In this document: piece after piece, positions 1 through 8,451 of the stretch | How the letters are laid out: every line of letters begins with the position of its first letter | Numbering within the stretch: position 1 is the first letter of the stretch | NCBI GenBank assembly: GCA_910577685.1 | Contig: CAJTOH010000016.1 | Span: forward strand, 18,871 to 82,870 | Reading direction: 5' to 3' | Length of the DNA stretch: 64,000 nucleotides | From: an uncultured Dorea sp. | GTDB lineage: Bacteria; Bacillota; Clostridia; Lachnospirales; Lachnospiraceae | Made by a program: the position numbers and the translations under genes | Notes under the pieces: model-generated | Database searches by the model: none | What the model was told of the DNA's origin: nothing | The model's input: the letters and a program-made list of their open reading frames with translations, nothing else

Positions 1-2
1 TG

Positions 3-1109
3 CAGTTCATTGCAAATTTGTATGCAGGATGCCTGTTTGGCCTTGAATTACAAGTAAGGGCTAATGCATACTGCGTCGCTTGGTCAGCGTTTAAAAGTAT
101 TGGTTCTCTATTGATTATTATTTATATAAAACAGGATCTCATCTTGTTTTATTCGTGGCACATTCTTTCAGATATTATTTATCTGATATTACTGAGAATA
201 TCTATACTCAGGAATTTGAGCTTTGAAAAAAATGATAAATGGACGTTTCATGATATCGTCAATATCAAGACGATTTTGAAATATGCTGCAGGCATACTTC
301 TCATTTCATTTATTGCTTTGATTAACAAGCAGTTAGATAAGGTGATTATCAGCAAATATCTTACGCTTACAGAGCTTGGCGCATATAATGTGGCGACTAC
401 CTTAGGAGGCCTCACAACTATATTGCCGGCAGCTTTATATGTATCGGTGTTTCCGAGATTTACCAGCAAAGTTACCGGAAACAGCAATAATTCTAAATTA
501 AAAAAAGAATTTCTAATAATCAACAAATTATCTAGTATTTGCATTTCCTGTATGGGTACATTCATTGCATTGTTTGCCGTGCCTTTAATATATATTTGGA
601 CTCATTCGACAATATATACTAACGCGCTTACTATTGTTGGTCCTTTGGTTGTCATGGCTATTGCAATGATTGAATATCAGGAGATATCATATGCGTTGGC
701 GCTGGCGCATGGCAACACAAAAATAAATGTAATCGTAGGGTCAGCATTTATTCCCCTGATAGCAGCCGCCACATGGCTGGGGATAAAAAGTTTTGGGCTT
801 ATTGGTGCAGCGGTAGTATACATTGCGGCTATGACAGTCCAAACGTTTGTTTATCAATATATGGTGATAAAAAAATATATATGTGATAAACCATTAGCAA
901 TTATCTTAAAGGATACGGTGCTGCCTATATTTGTAGCATTGGCGTTTGCGATTTTCGTTCGTTATGTGATTTCGCATGTAACAGATTCTGCTATTTTTCA
1001 AGTGATTTTAGCGGTTATTTCAGGCGGGATTTCGCTATGTTTATCTTTCGGGATTTTAGCGCGTAAGGAAGTAAAGATTGTCATTGACAGATTTAAAAAT
1101 AGAAGTTAG
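3..1109 (+). CDS. Polysaccharide flippase (Wzx/MATE-like), 5' end outside window
   Basis: The reading frame is open to the first bases of the window, so this is the C-terminal part (about 369 residues) of a larger protein. It is very hydrophobic with regularly spaced membrane helices. The stretch ISKYLTLTELGAYNVATTLG is typical of oligosaccharide flippases of the MOP superfamily, which move undecaprenyl-linked repeat units across the cytoplasmic membrane. It ends 14 bases before an aminotransferase gene and lies in the same operon as sugar-modifying enzymes, which supports the role. The true start cannot be seen; a TTG at 18 is only an internal codon. The exact substrate is unknown. Confidence 0.85.
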   Translation, partial: QFIANLYAGCLFGLELQVRANAYCVAWSAFKSIGSLLIIIYIKQDLILFYSWHILSDIIYLILLRISILRNLSFEKNDKWTFHDIVNIKTILKYAAGILLISFIALINKQLDKVIISKYLTLTELGAYNVATTLGGLTTILPAALYVSVFPRFTSKVTGNSNNSKLKKEFLIINKLSSICISCMGTFIALFAVPLIYIWTHSTIYTNALTIVGPLVVMAIAMIEYQEISYALALAHGNTKINVIVGSAFIPLIAAATWLGIKSFGLIGAAVVYIAAMTVQTFVYQYMVIKKYICDKPLAIILKDTVLPIFVALAFAIFVRYVISHVTDSAIFQVILAVISGGISLCLSFGILARKEVKIVIDRFKNRS

Positions 1110-1123
1110 TTGGAGGTAGAGTA

Positions 1124-2212
1124 ATGATACCATTAGTAAAACCGTATATGGCTCCAAGAGAAGAATTAATGCCCGCAATTGAAGATGTACTCTACAGCGG
1201 CTATATTGCCGAGGGAGAGGCGGCTTGGAGATTTGAAGATGGGCTGAAAGATTTCTTAGGCAATCCTAATATACTTGCGGTTCAGTCGGGAACGGCCGCA
1301 TTGCATCTTGCGCTGCTCCTGTTGAATGTCGAGTCGGGCGATGAGGTAATCAGCACACCTATGACCTCCGAACCTACGAACACAGCAATTGCGATAACAG
1401 GTGCAAAGGTTGTGTGGGCGGATGTTGATCCGAATACCGGGCTGCTCGATCCGGAATCGGTGAGGAAGAAAATCACAGAACGGACGAAAGCTATCATGCT
1501 TGTCCATTATGCCGGGATGGTTTGCGACATGGACGAGTTTCATAAAATTTCCGATGAAACGGGAATCCCGATCATTGAGGATGCCGCCCACGCTTTAGGG
1601 GCAAAGTACCAGGGAAAGATGATTGGATCTAATTCTAGGTTCACTTGCTTTTCTTTTCAGGCGATCAAGCATATGACCACGGTTGACGGAGGGGCGATTG
1701 CTTTTAGTGATTCGAATGATGCGACTCCCGCTCGTAAGCTTCGGTGGTTTGGACTTGATAAGAAAGTATCCCGGCTTGAGAATGATATCGCTCGGGCAGG
1801 ATATAAATATGGCATCAATAACCTGACAGGCATAATCGGACAAATCCAGTTGAAACATGCGCCGGAGGTAATAAGTAAGTACATCTCAAATGGTAAGTAT
1901 TATGATGAAGCCCTTAAGGGCATTTCAGGCGTGAAACTGGTTCCGTATTATGAGCATACGGAGCCATCATATTGGCTCTACACTATGAAAGTCGAGGATA
2001 GAGAGAACTTTATCAAGATGATGGCGGGGATCGGTGTGACGGCGTCTCCGCTTCACCACAGAAGCGATACACATAGTGTATTTGCGGAATCAAGGTGCGA
2101 CCTGCCAAATATGGAGGAATGGTATAGCAAGTATGTGCATATTCCTTGCGGATGGTGGGTTGATGAAGAAACGATAGGCAGGATTGTAGAGGCGATAAAG
2201 AGAGGCTGGTGA
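1124..2212 (+). CDS. DegT/DnrJ/EryC1/StrS-family sugar aminotransferase (active-site lysine present)
   Basis: A 362-residue PLP-dependent aminotransferase of the family that converts nucleotide-linked keto-sugars into amino sugars. The fold landmarks are in order: SGTAALHLAL near residue 55, the cofactor-binding aspartate in EDAAHALGA (D153), and FSFQAIKHMTTVDGG with K182 as the Schiff-base lysine. GGAGG lies seven bases before the ATG. A likely substrate is the 4-keto sugar made by the dehydratase encoded at 8452-9516 in the same operon; this is inference. It is a clear paralogue of the protein encoded at 3284-4336, sharing blocks such as VDPNTGLLDPESV and CGWW, but here the catalytic residues are intact. 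Confidence 0.88.
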   Translation: MIPLVKPYMAPREELMPAIEDVLYSGYIAEGEAAWRFEDGLKDFLGNPNILAVQSGTAALHLALLLLNVESGDEVISTPMTSEPTNTAIAITGAKVVWADVDPNTGLLDPESVRKKITERTKAIMLVHYAGMVCDMDEFHKISDETGIPIIEDAAHALGAKYQGKMIGSNSRFTCFSFQAIKHMTTVDGGAIAFSDSNDATPARKLRWFGLDKKVSRLENDIARAGYKYGINNLTGIIGQIQLKHAPEVISKYISNGKYYDEALKGISGVKLVPYYEHTEPSYWLYTMKVEDRENFIKMMAGIGVTASPLHHRSDTHSVFAESRCDLPNMEEWYSKYVHIPCGWWVDEETIGRIVEAIKRGW

Positions 2213-2238
2213 GGTAGTAACCTCGGAAAGGTACAAAA

Positions 2239-3300
2239 ATGAAGAAGTATTATCCGAGTATACAGATACTCAGAGGTATATTTTTCCTGTTTATACTTGC
2301 CTTCCATTGTAATGTCCCATTCGCCAATTTCGGGTGGGGGGGGGTGGAAGCGTTCTTTGTAATCAGTGCATTTTTCCTTGTGCATAAGCAGTGGGGAAAT
2401 GCTTCTTTGAATGTGAAGGAGCAAATCAGGCATAGGATTATCCGTTTATATCCGCCATATATTGTGGTTCTGTTTGCTGCTGCATTGTATGCGCTGCTTA
2501 TGAAAACGATACCATGGGACATGGCGGCACACCTGCTGTCAGCACAGAATTATCAGTGGATGTTTAGGGGATACAAATCGCCAATGCAGCCAATGACTGC
2601 CCATACATGGACGCTGTCTATTGAAATATGGGAGGGATTGATTATGTTGATTCTCTTGAAAATGCTGACAAAAGAACGGTTTAAGTCTGCTATGTATATC
2701 ATGCTTGCTGTCGGTATTGCTTATAGGCTGATAGCGATTATATGCGGGGGAAATGTTTGGATTGTTTCCTTATGCCCGATTGCCCATATTGACGCGTTTG
2801 CGTGTGGGGCATTGCTGGCAATAGGTATGAGGGAAGAGAAGGTTGGAAAGCAGATAGGGTTGATATCTGTAGTTGGCATAGCTGGCATAGTTGTATGTAT
2901 TTTTGTGATGGCAAAAAGAAACGGCATGGGATTTATAGAGGGGTATAAGCTGCTCTCATCCTCGGAGAATTATTTGAAAAATTGGTATACGGGAAATATT
3001 TACGTGTTTATCTCTTTGCTTACGGTTGGTCTTGTAGGACTGCTTTGCCTGCATGATGAAAAGGTGATAAAGACGAATAAAAGTGTAAAACTGTTTGTGA
3101 CTTTGGGTGATTATTCTTATGCGCTGTATTTGTTTCATTGGCCAATTCTATGTGTGATTCGGCATTTGGTGAAAAATTGGGCGGTTGGTTTCGCCGCCGC
3201 TTTTATTGTATCAGTTATCGCCGCAGTTGTTTTTAACAGACTCTATTCTGCGGCGTCTAAAAAACTGTTGGGAGGAAAAACGAATGGTTCCATTATATAA
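2239..3300 (+). CDS. Acyltransferase-3 family membrane O-acyltransferase (OafA-like), with G9 tract
   Basis: A 353-residue, roughly ten-helix membrane protein of the acyltransferase-3 family, which O-acetylates or otherwise O-acylates surface glycans. The N-terminal block has the usual order: LRGIFFLFILAFHCNV, then a glycine-rich FGWGGVEAFFVISAFF, and later HTWTLSIEIW; the C-terminal DYSYALYLFHWPI is also typical. The FGWGG turn is encoded by an uninterrupted run of nine G, so a one-base slip would stop translation near residue 40. The frame is intact as sequenced (ON). The last 17 bases overlap the start of the next gene, which suggests coupled translation. Confidence 0.87.
   Translation: MKKYYPSIQILRGIFFLFILAFHCNVPFANFGWGGVEAFFVISAFFLVHKQWGNASLNVKEQIRHRIIRLYPPYIVVLFAAALYALLMKTIPWDMAAHLLSAQNYQWMFRGYKSPMQPMTAHTWTLSIEIWEGLIMLILLKMLTKERFKSAMYIMLAVGIAYRLIAIICGGNVWIVSLCPIAHIDAFACGALLAIGMREEKVGKQIGLISVVGIAGIVVCIFVMAKRNGMGFIEGYKLLSSSENYLKNWYTGNIYVFISLLTVGLVGLLCLHDEKVIKTNKSVKLFVTLGDYSYALYLFHWPILCVIRHLVKNWAVGFAAAFIVSVIAAVVFNRLYSAASKKLLGGKTNGSII
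2336..2344 (+). repeat. Poly-G tract (G9) inside acyltransferase gene
   Basis: Nine consecutive G, preceded by GGGT, lie about 100 bases into the acyltransferase-3 reading frame. The tract is in frame in this sequence. Early homopolymeric G runs in glycan-modification genes are the usual substrate of slipped-strand mispairing. Confidence 0.75.
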
Positions 3301-4336
3301 GCCATATCTGCCGGATCTGCCGGAGATGGATGCAATACTTCATTCGGGTGCATTGGCTTATGGCAATTATACAAAGAGGTTTGAGGAAAAACTACGTGAT
3401 TATTTCGGGGTGTCATATTTACTTGTCACAACGAGTTTCCATCTGGCAATATCTGTGGCGTTGACTGCCATGGGTTTAAAAAACGGAGATGATATCATTG
3501 CGTCACCTATGGCCTGCTTGGCTTCTACACAGCCGTACTTATCCTACGGTCTGAATGTTTACTGGGCTGATGTGGATCCGAAAACAGGAACGCTTGATCC
3601 GGAATCTGTGGGGCAGAGGATTACAAAAGCAACAAAGGCCATCATCCATAATCATTTCTGCGGTTATCCGGGTTATATAGACGAAATCAATGGGATCGGA
3701 AGAGAACATGGCATTCCGGTAATTGACGATGGTATTGAGTGTTTTGGCTCAGAGTATCGCGGAAAGAAGATTGGAAACTGTGGAGCGGATGTGACGATTT
3801 TCTCTTTGACCGCCGTACGGTTCTGCAACTGCATCGATGGAGGTGTGGTAATTTTCAAGGATAAAGGTTTGTATGAAAAGTGTCTGATGATCCGTGATTG
3901 CGGGATTGACAGAACCAGATTCAGGGATGAGCTTGGAGAGATAAGTACGGATTGCGATATCAGTCTTGTTGGATACAGCGCGACTATGAGCAATGTGAAT
4001 GGGTACATAGGGCTGTGCCAGATGGATGTTATTGATGATTTACTGAAAAAGCATCGTTTACAGGCGGAAAAGTGGAGAGGCATATATGAAGAACAGAAGT
4101 CCCTGATTCCGCTATATCGTAAGGACTGTAATCCAAACTATTGGGTTTTTGGATTATTGACGGACGATAAAGTGGGGACGATTGAGAGTTTCCGAAAGAT
4201 GGGGTATTACGCGTCCGGTGTGCATATCAGAAATGATATTTATAGTGTATTCGGGAAACAAGAGGATGAGTTACCCGGTGTTGACGAGTTTTATAAAAAA
4301 TTTGTGGCTGTGCCATGTGGATGGTGGATGGAATGA
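3284..4336 (+). CDS. DegT-family protein lacking the PLP lysine (Lys to Arg)
   Basis: A 350-residue paralogue of the aminotransferase at 1124-2212. The ATG at 3284 is chosen because GGAGG sits eight bases before it and the protein then begins MVPLYKPYLPD, matching the paralogue; the gene overlaps the acyltransferase by 17 bases. The cofactor-binding region is kept (IDDGIECFGS), but the lysine motif reads FSLTAVRFCNCIDGG, with R179 (codon CGG) where the paralogue has K182. Without this lysine normal transamination is not expected. Some family members act instead as PLP-dependent dehydratases with another residue here (ColD uses His). The protein also stops at CGWWME, about 15 residues short of its paralogue, and a shifted frame just downstream resembles the missing tail, so decay is possible. 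Confidence 0.82.
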   Translation: MVPLYKPYLPDLPEMDAILHSGALAYGNYTKRFEEKLRDYFGVSYLLVTTSFHLAISVALTAMGLKNGDDIIASPMACLASTQPYLSYGLNVYWADVDPKTGTLDPESVGQRITKATKAIIHNHFCGYPGYIDEINGIGREHGIPVIDDGIECFGSEYRGKKIGNCGADVTIFSLTAVRFCNCIDGGVVIFKDKGLYEKCLMIRDCGIDRTRFRDELGEISTDCDISLVGYSATMSNVNGYIGLCQMDVIDDLLKKHRLQAEKWRGIYEEQKSLIPLYRKDCNPNYWVFGLLTDDKVGTIESFRKMGYYASGVHIRNDIYSVFGKQEDELPGVDEFYKKFVAVPCGWWME

Positions 4337-4861
4337 CGGGATTGAATATGTATCTAAAACAGACAAAAGAGCTTAATGCGTATGATATGGATTCACTTAC
4401 TGCTTTGAAACAGCAATACTGGAATTATAGTATTGATGAACAGAAAAAATGGTTTGGAAAAAATATCATTGCCGATGATTACCACGTCTTGATTTATCGG
4501 GGGGGGGGGATTGTGCGCATACTTAAATGCGGTCAATGTTGAAGTAGATATTAATTATTCTCAGCATAGAATGATGGGCATAGGGAATGTGTGTGTGGAT
4601 GAAAAACATACGCACGAAGGAATAGGCGGCATATTAATGGCGTGCATTAACTCATTTATCAGACAGTCTTCCTCCTGCGGTATTCTGCTATGTAAAGAAA
4701 AGCTGATTCCTTTTTACGAATCCTCAAATTGGCAAGTACTTTCTCCACAACAAGTTACTATTAATGGTCAGCCATACGGGCATATAATAATGCTTTATGA
4801 CCCATTGAGAATGGCGGCGGGTGAAAGTAAGCATATGATAAGCCTGTCGAGGAATTTCTAA
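4333..4861 (+). pseudogene. GNAT acetyltransferase, frameshifted at a G11 tract (likely phase-OFF)
   Basis: The gene starts at an ATG overlapping the stop codon of the preceding gene (ATGA), or at the next in-frame ATG at 4348. Reading runs about 56 codons to a run of eleven G and then stops at 4542. In the +1 frame the protein continues without a break to 4861. With ten G the join reads VLIYRGGGLCAYLNAVNVEV and goes on through GIGNVCVDEKHTHEGIGGIL, the acetyl-CoA-binding part of a GNAT fold, giving about 175 residues. The likely role is N- or O-acetylation of a sugar in this operon. I interpret it as a contingency gene captured out of frame; a fixed frameshift or a sequencing error in the homopolymer cannot be excluded. 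Confidence 0.75.
4499..4509 (+). repeat. Poly-G tract (G11) causing the GNAT frameshift
   Basis: Eleven consecutive G directly precede the point where the GNAT reading frame is lost. Ten or thirteen G would restore one continuous frame. It is the longest homopolymeric G run I found in the window. Confidence 0.8.
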
Positions 4862-4927
4862 AGGCTCTATCAATTTGAAAGCATCATTCTGTGTTTTATT
4901 TCAAATTTATAAAATATGGGGGATGCT

Positions 4928-5824
4928 ATGAAAAAAACTATTTGTTTATCCAAGTTGGCTACAAATTTTGGCTTTGAATTTGAAGGAAAAGATATTGAAT
5001 TTGATGGATTAGGATTGTGCAATCGCGAGACGTCATGTAAGTCAATGCTATCTTATGTAGTGGATAATAAATACATTGCCAACATAAAAGAAAACGAAGC
5101 GATTTCATGTCTTGTATTATCCGAAAGTTTGAAAAAATTATATTCGGAAGAAAACATTGGCAGAGATATTTCGTATATCATATCCGAAAAACCTGAAATG
5201 TGCTTTTATTCCATTCATGAGGCCTTGTGCAAATCAGGCGAATTATATGAATGTTACGACTTTGAGCCGGTTATTGGTAAGGAGTGCCGCATTGCTGAAA
5301 CTGCTGTGGTTGAGAAAGGCGTTGTTATTGGAAACCATGTAACGATTGGTCATAACACAGTGGTGCGTTCGGGAAGCGTGATCGAAGATAATACTACGAT
5401 AGGATGCAATACAACAATTGGTTCGGAAGGTTTCCAGCTTATTACAGATGGCAGCAATGCGCCAATGCATATTACGCATGTTGGCCGCTGTCATATCTGT
5501 TCTAATGTTTACATCGGGGATAACACATGCATTTGCAATAGCCTGTTTGAAGGCGAGACGTATGTAGGGGAAGGAGCTAAAATTGATAATCTGGTTCACA
5601 TCGCCCATAATCTCTACATTGGAAATGGAGCTGTTATAACTGCCCATGTAATAACATGTGGATCTTCAATTATTGAAGATGGAGCATGGATTGCTCCCAA
5701 TTCATCTATCTTAAACAGAGTGACGATTGGAAAAGGCGCGAAAGTCGGTCTGGGAAGTGTTGTAACGAGAGATGTTGTTCCATATACCGTTGTTTACGGC
5801 AGTCCGGCAAAGACTCATGAATAA
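4928..5824 (+). CDS. LpxD-like N-acyltransferase (left-handed beta-helix)
   Basis: About 298 residues from the ATG at 4928, which has GGGGGA four bases before it; an in-frame ATG at 4916 is less likely. Residues 1-95 resemble the nucleotide-binding N-terminal domain of LpxD, and from about residue 100 onward hexapeptide repeats form a left-handed beta-helix. The signature DNLVHIAHNLYIG matches the LpxD catalytic segment, with H227 in the place of its catalytic histidine. LpxD moves a 3-hydroxyacyl group from acyl-carrier protein to a UDP-amino sugar. A Gram-positive has no lipid A, so the enzyme is probably reused here for a polysaccharide amino sugar. The next two genes can make a 3-hydroxyacyl-CoA, which fits. 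Confidence 0.83.
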   Translation: MKKTICLSKLATNFGFEFEGKDIEFDGLGLCNRETSCKSMLSYVVDNKYIANIKENEAISCLVLSESLKKLYSEENIGRDISYIISEKPEMCFYSIHEALCKSGELYECYDFEPVIGKECRIAETAVVEKGVVIGNHVTIGHNTVVRSGSVIEDNTTIGCNTTIGSEGFQLITDGSNAPMHITHVGRCHICSNVYIGDNTCICNSLFEGETYVGEGAKIDNLVHIAHNLYIGNGAVITAHVITCGSSIIEDGAWIAPNSSILNRVTIGKGAKVGLGSVVTRDVVPYTVVYGSPAKTHE

Positions 5825-5853
5825 TATTAAGGCTGCTTAAAGGAGTGATATCA

Positions 5854-7158
5854 ATGAATATAGGAACAGTTACCGTCATAGGCGCGACAGGTACTATGGG
5901 TGCGAATGTTGCAGGAATCTTTGCCTCATTTGGAAATGCGAAGGTTTACTGTGTCGGACGTGATATTGAAAAAGTGAAAAGAACGATTCCACGGATCGTG
6001 AAATCCGTGAGGGCGGACGCGATTGCCAGAAATCTGATTCCCGCTGACTTCTCCATGTTAGGGAAATGTGTGTCGGAGAGCGATTTGATTTTTGAGAGCA
6101 GTATAGAGGATATACAGGTTAAAACGGAAATTGCGGCTGTGGTCGGGAAAGCTATGAAGCCTCATGCCGTTTCTGGGACAGGTTCCTCCGGTTTGTCTAT
6201 TCATGCAATTGCAGAGCGCTATCCAAAAGAGCTGCGGAGCCGGTTTTTCGGTATCCATATGTTCAATCCGCCGTATACGCTAAATCTTTGCGAGCTGACG
6301 CCGACGAAATACAGCGATGGCCGGCTTAAAGAAGAACTGAAGGAATATCTGGGCGGCAAACTGTACAGGACGGTTGTCGAGGTTAAGGATTCTCCTGCTT
6401 TCCTTGGTAACCGCATCGGATTTCAGTTTGTCAATGAAGCCCTCCGGTATGCGGAGAAATATAAAGACAACGGCGGAATCGACTATATCGACGCAATCCT
6501 CGGCTCTTTCACCGGGCGCGCGATGGCTCCGCTTGCCACGTCCGATTTTGTCGGCCTTGATGTTCACAAGGCGATTGTGGATAACATCTATGAAAATACA
6601 CAGGATTACGCCCATGAAACCTTTGTCTTTCCGAGATATGCGGATAAGCTGGCGTCTGATGGGAAGTTAGGACGCAAGAGCGGCAAAGGACTCTATCGGC
6701 TAGTCCGTTATGATAACGGCTTAAAACGGCAGACGGTACTGGATATTGACACAGGGCTGTACAGGGATGTGATACCCTATGTATTCCCGTTTGCCGATAA
6801 GATGAAGAAATATATCGCGGAAGGCGATTATCAGAAAGCTTTTGAGCGGCTTGTGAATAACCACAGCCAGGAGGCTGATATCTGCCTTTGCTTCCTGCTG
6901 AACTATATTGTTTATTCCTTGTATGCCACGAAAGAAGTGGGCCATGACATTACAGCCGCAGATGACGTGATGGCTGCAGGATTTAACTGGTGTCCGCCTT
7001 TGGCAATGTATCAGGCATTGTCCACGGTTACGGATGTATCTGTCTTGATTCGTGAAAACATCCCGGATGTCTGTGAGAAGATAGATATTGATGGGCTTCT
7101 TGACGAAGTAAAGCCGTCAAAATATGATTACAGACCATATTTCAAATCCGGGAGGTAA
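5854..7158 (+). CDS. 3-hydroxyacyl-CoA dehydrogenase-like enzyme in glycan operon
   Basis: About 434 residues from the ATG at 5854, with AGGAG eight bases upstream (a GTG at 5845 overlaps that ribosome binding site and is rejected). The N-terminus VTVIGATGTMGANVAG is an NAD-binding turn, followed by SGTGSSGLS and GIHMFNPP, which carries the family's catalytic histidine, and CELTPT. These are landmarks of 3-hydroxyacyl-CoA dehydrogenases, which interconvert 3-ketoacyl-CoA and 3-hydroxyacyl-CoA. The protein is longer than the usual 280-residue 3-hydroxybutyryl-CoA dehydrogenase and has a second C-terminal helical region. Its place between an LpxD-like acyltransferase and a thiolase suggests it makes the acyl donor for a sugar, not that it serves fatty acid breakdown. 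Confidence 0.83.
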   Translation: MNIGTVTVIGATGTMGANVAGIFASFGNAKVYCVGRDIEKVKRTIPRIVKSVRADAIARNLIPADFSMLGKCVSESDLIFESSIEDIQVKTEIAAVVGKAMKPHAVSGTGSSGLSIHAIAERYPKELRSRFFGIHMFNPPYTLNLCELTPTKYSDGRLKEELKEYLGGKLYRTVVEVKDSPAFLGNRIGFQFVNEALRYAEKYKDNGGIDYIDAILGSFTGRAMAPLATSDFVGLDVHKAIVDNIYENTQDYAHETFVFPRYADKLASDGKLGRKSGKGLYRLVRYDNGLKRQTVLDIDTGLYRDVIPYVFPFADKMKKYIAEGDYQKAFERLVNNHSQEADICLCFLLNYIVYSLYATKEVGHDITAADDVMAAGFNWCPPLAMYQALSTVTDVSVLIRENIPDVCEKIDIDGLLDEVKPSKYDYRPYFKSGR

Positions 7159-7163
7159 GAGTA

Positions 7164-8414
7164 ATGAGCAAGGTATACATTTTAGGTGGAGCGCAGACAG
7201 ATTTCGAGCGCAACTGGACTAAAGAAGGAAAGGGAATGGCGGCGCTTCTCAAGGAAGTCATGGCAGACGGATTGGAGGATGCTAAGCTTTCCTTTGATGA
7301 TATAAAACAATTGAATAAAGATAACCGTGTCTCCTGCTTTGTGGGAAATTTCATTGCAGAAAAATACACGGAGCAGGGGCATCTTGGAGCTTTTCTGACG
7401 GAGGTTGATGCGGCGTTTTATGGCGTTCCGTCGGCAAGGTACGAGGCGGCTTGTGCCAGCTCTTCCGTAGCGATAGATGCGGCGGCTACAAAGATAAGGG
7501 CAGATGAATATGATGTTGCGATTGTAGTGGGCTGGGAATTGATGAAAACCGTTGATTCGGCGGTTGGCGGCGATTTCCTTGGCAGAGCCGCCTACTACGA
7601 CAGAGAAAGTAAGGGGATAGCTCTGCCGTTCCCGAAGTTATTCGGTAAGTTGGCAGACGAGACGTTGAAGAAATATTCGGAACTTGATGAAAGGCGGTAC
7701 TTGGACGCACTGGCTCAGATCAGTGTCATCAATTTTGGAAACGCAAAGCGCAATCCTCTGGCACAAACCCGTAGGTGGTTCATGAGTTACGAGCAGGCAA
7801 GCGCGAGAGGTACGGACACAAACCCGCTTGTAGGCGGAAAACTGGCCGTTTCCGATTGCTCACAGGTTACGGATGGGGCGGCGGTTGCGGTATTGTGCAG
7901 CGAGAAGTTTATTGCTGAGCGGGGGATAAAGAATAAGCCGATCGTCAAGGGCTATGGACATAGGGTTGCTCCCATGCTGTTTGAGAAGAAGATGGGAAAT
8001 AATGAGGGGTCTGCATATATTCTCCCATGGACAAGGCAGGCCGTATTGGACGCTTACGGAAGATCGGGGATGACTGTCGAGGATATCGACGTATTTGAAA
8101 CCCACGACTGCTTTACAAGTTCCGAATATGCGGCGATAAGCGCGTTCGGTCTCACGGAGCCCGGAAAAGAGTATGAAGCTGTGGAGAGCGGGCTGATTGC
8201 CTTTGATGGGAAGAAGCCGGTCAATCCGAGCGGAGGCCTGATTGGATGCGGGCATCCCGTAGGAGCGTCAGGTGCCCGTATGTTCCTTGACCTTTATAAA
8301 CAGGTGACAGGAACGGCTGGCGAGTATCAAACGGCGGGCGCTAAAAATGCTTTGATGCTGAATATCGGCGGAAGCGCGACAACAAATTATGTTTATATCG
8401 TAGGGATGGAATAA
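7164..8414 (+). CDS. SCP2-type thiolase in glycan operon
   Basis: A 416-residue thiolase starting five bases after the dehydrogenase stop, with GGGAGG upstream. The nucleophilic cysteine is in ACASSSVAIDAA (C97). Further on come ETHDCFTSSE (H314, D315, C316) and GGLIGCGHPVGASG, followed by NIGGSATTNY. The HDCF motif and the lack of a C-terminal CGGG motif place it nearer the sterol-carrier-protein-X group than the biosynthetic PhaA group. Such enzymes join or split acyl-CoA units. With the adjacent dehydrogenase it could make acetoacetyl-CoA and then 3-hydroxybutyryl-CoA. The chain length is inferred, not shown. Confidence 0.87.
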   Translation: MSKVYILGGAQTDFERNWTKEGKGMAALLKEVMADGLEDAKLSFDDIKQLNKDNRVSCFVGNFIAEKYTEQGHLGAFLTEVDAAFYGVPSARYEAACASSSVAIDAAATKIRADEYDVAIVVGWELMKTVDSAVGGDFLGRAAYYDRESKGIALPFPKLFGKLADETLKKYSELDERRYLDALAQISVINFGNAKRNPLAQTRRWFMSYEQASARGTDTNPLVGGKLAVSDCSQVTDGAAVAVLCSEKFIAERGIKNKPIVKGYGHRVAPMLFEKKMGNNEGSAYILPWTRQAVLDAYGRSGMTVEDIDVFETHDCFTSSEYAAISAFGLTEPGKEYEAVESGLIAFDGKKPVNPSGGLIGCGHPVGASGARMFLDLYKQVTGTAGEYQTAGAKNALMLNIGGSATTNYVYIVGME

Positions 8415-8451
8415 TTTAAACAAAAAAATCTCTCGTATAGAAAGGAAGAAA

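Noticed and set aside
4315..4861. Two separate small genes (75 and 116 codons) instead of one GNAT gene
   Set aside because: The second frame has no ribosome binding site and starts mid-domain, and the two parts join into one GNAT fold when the G tract is one base shorter.
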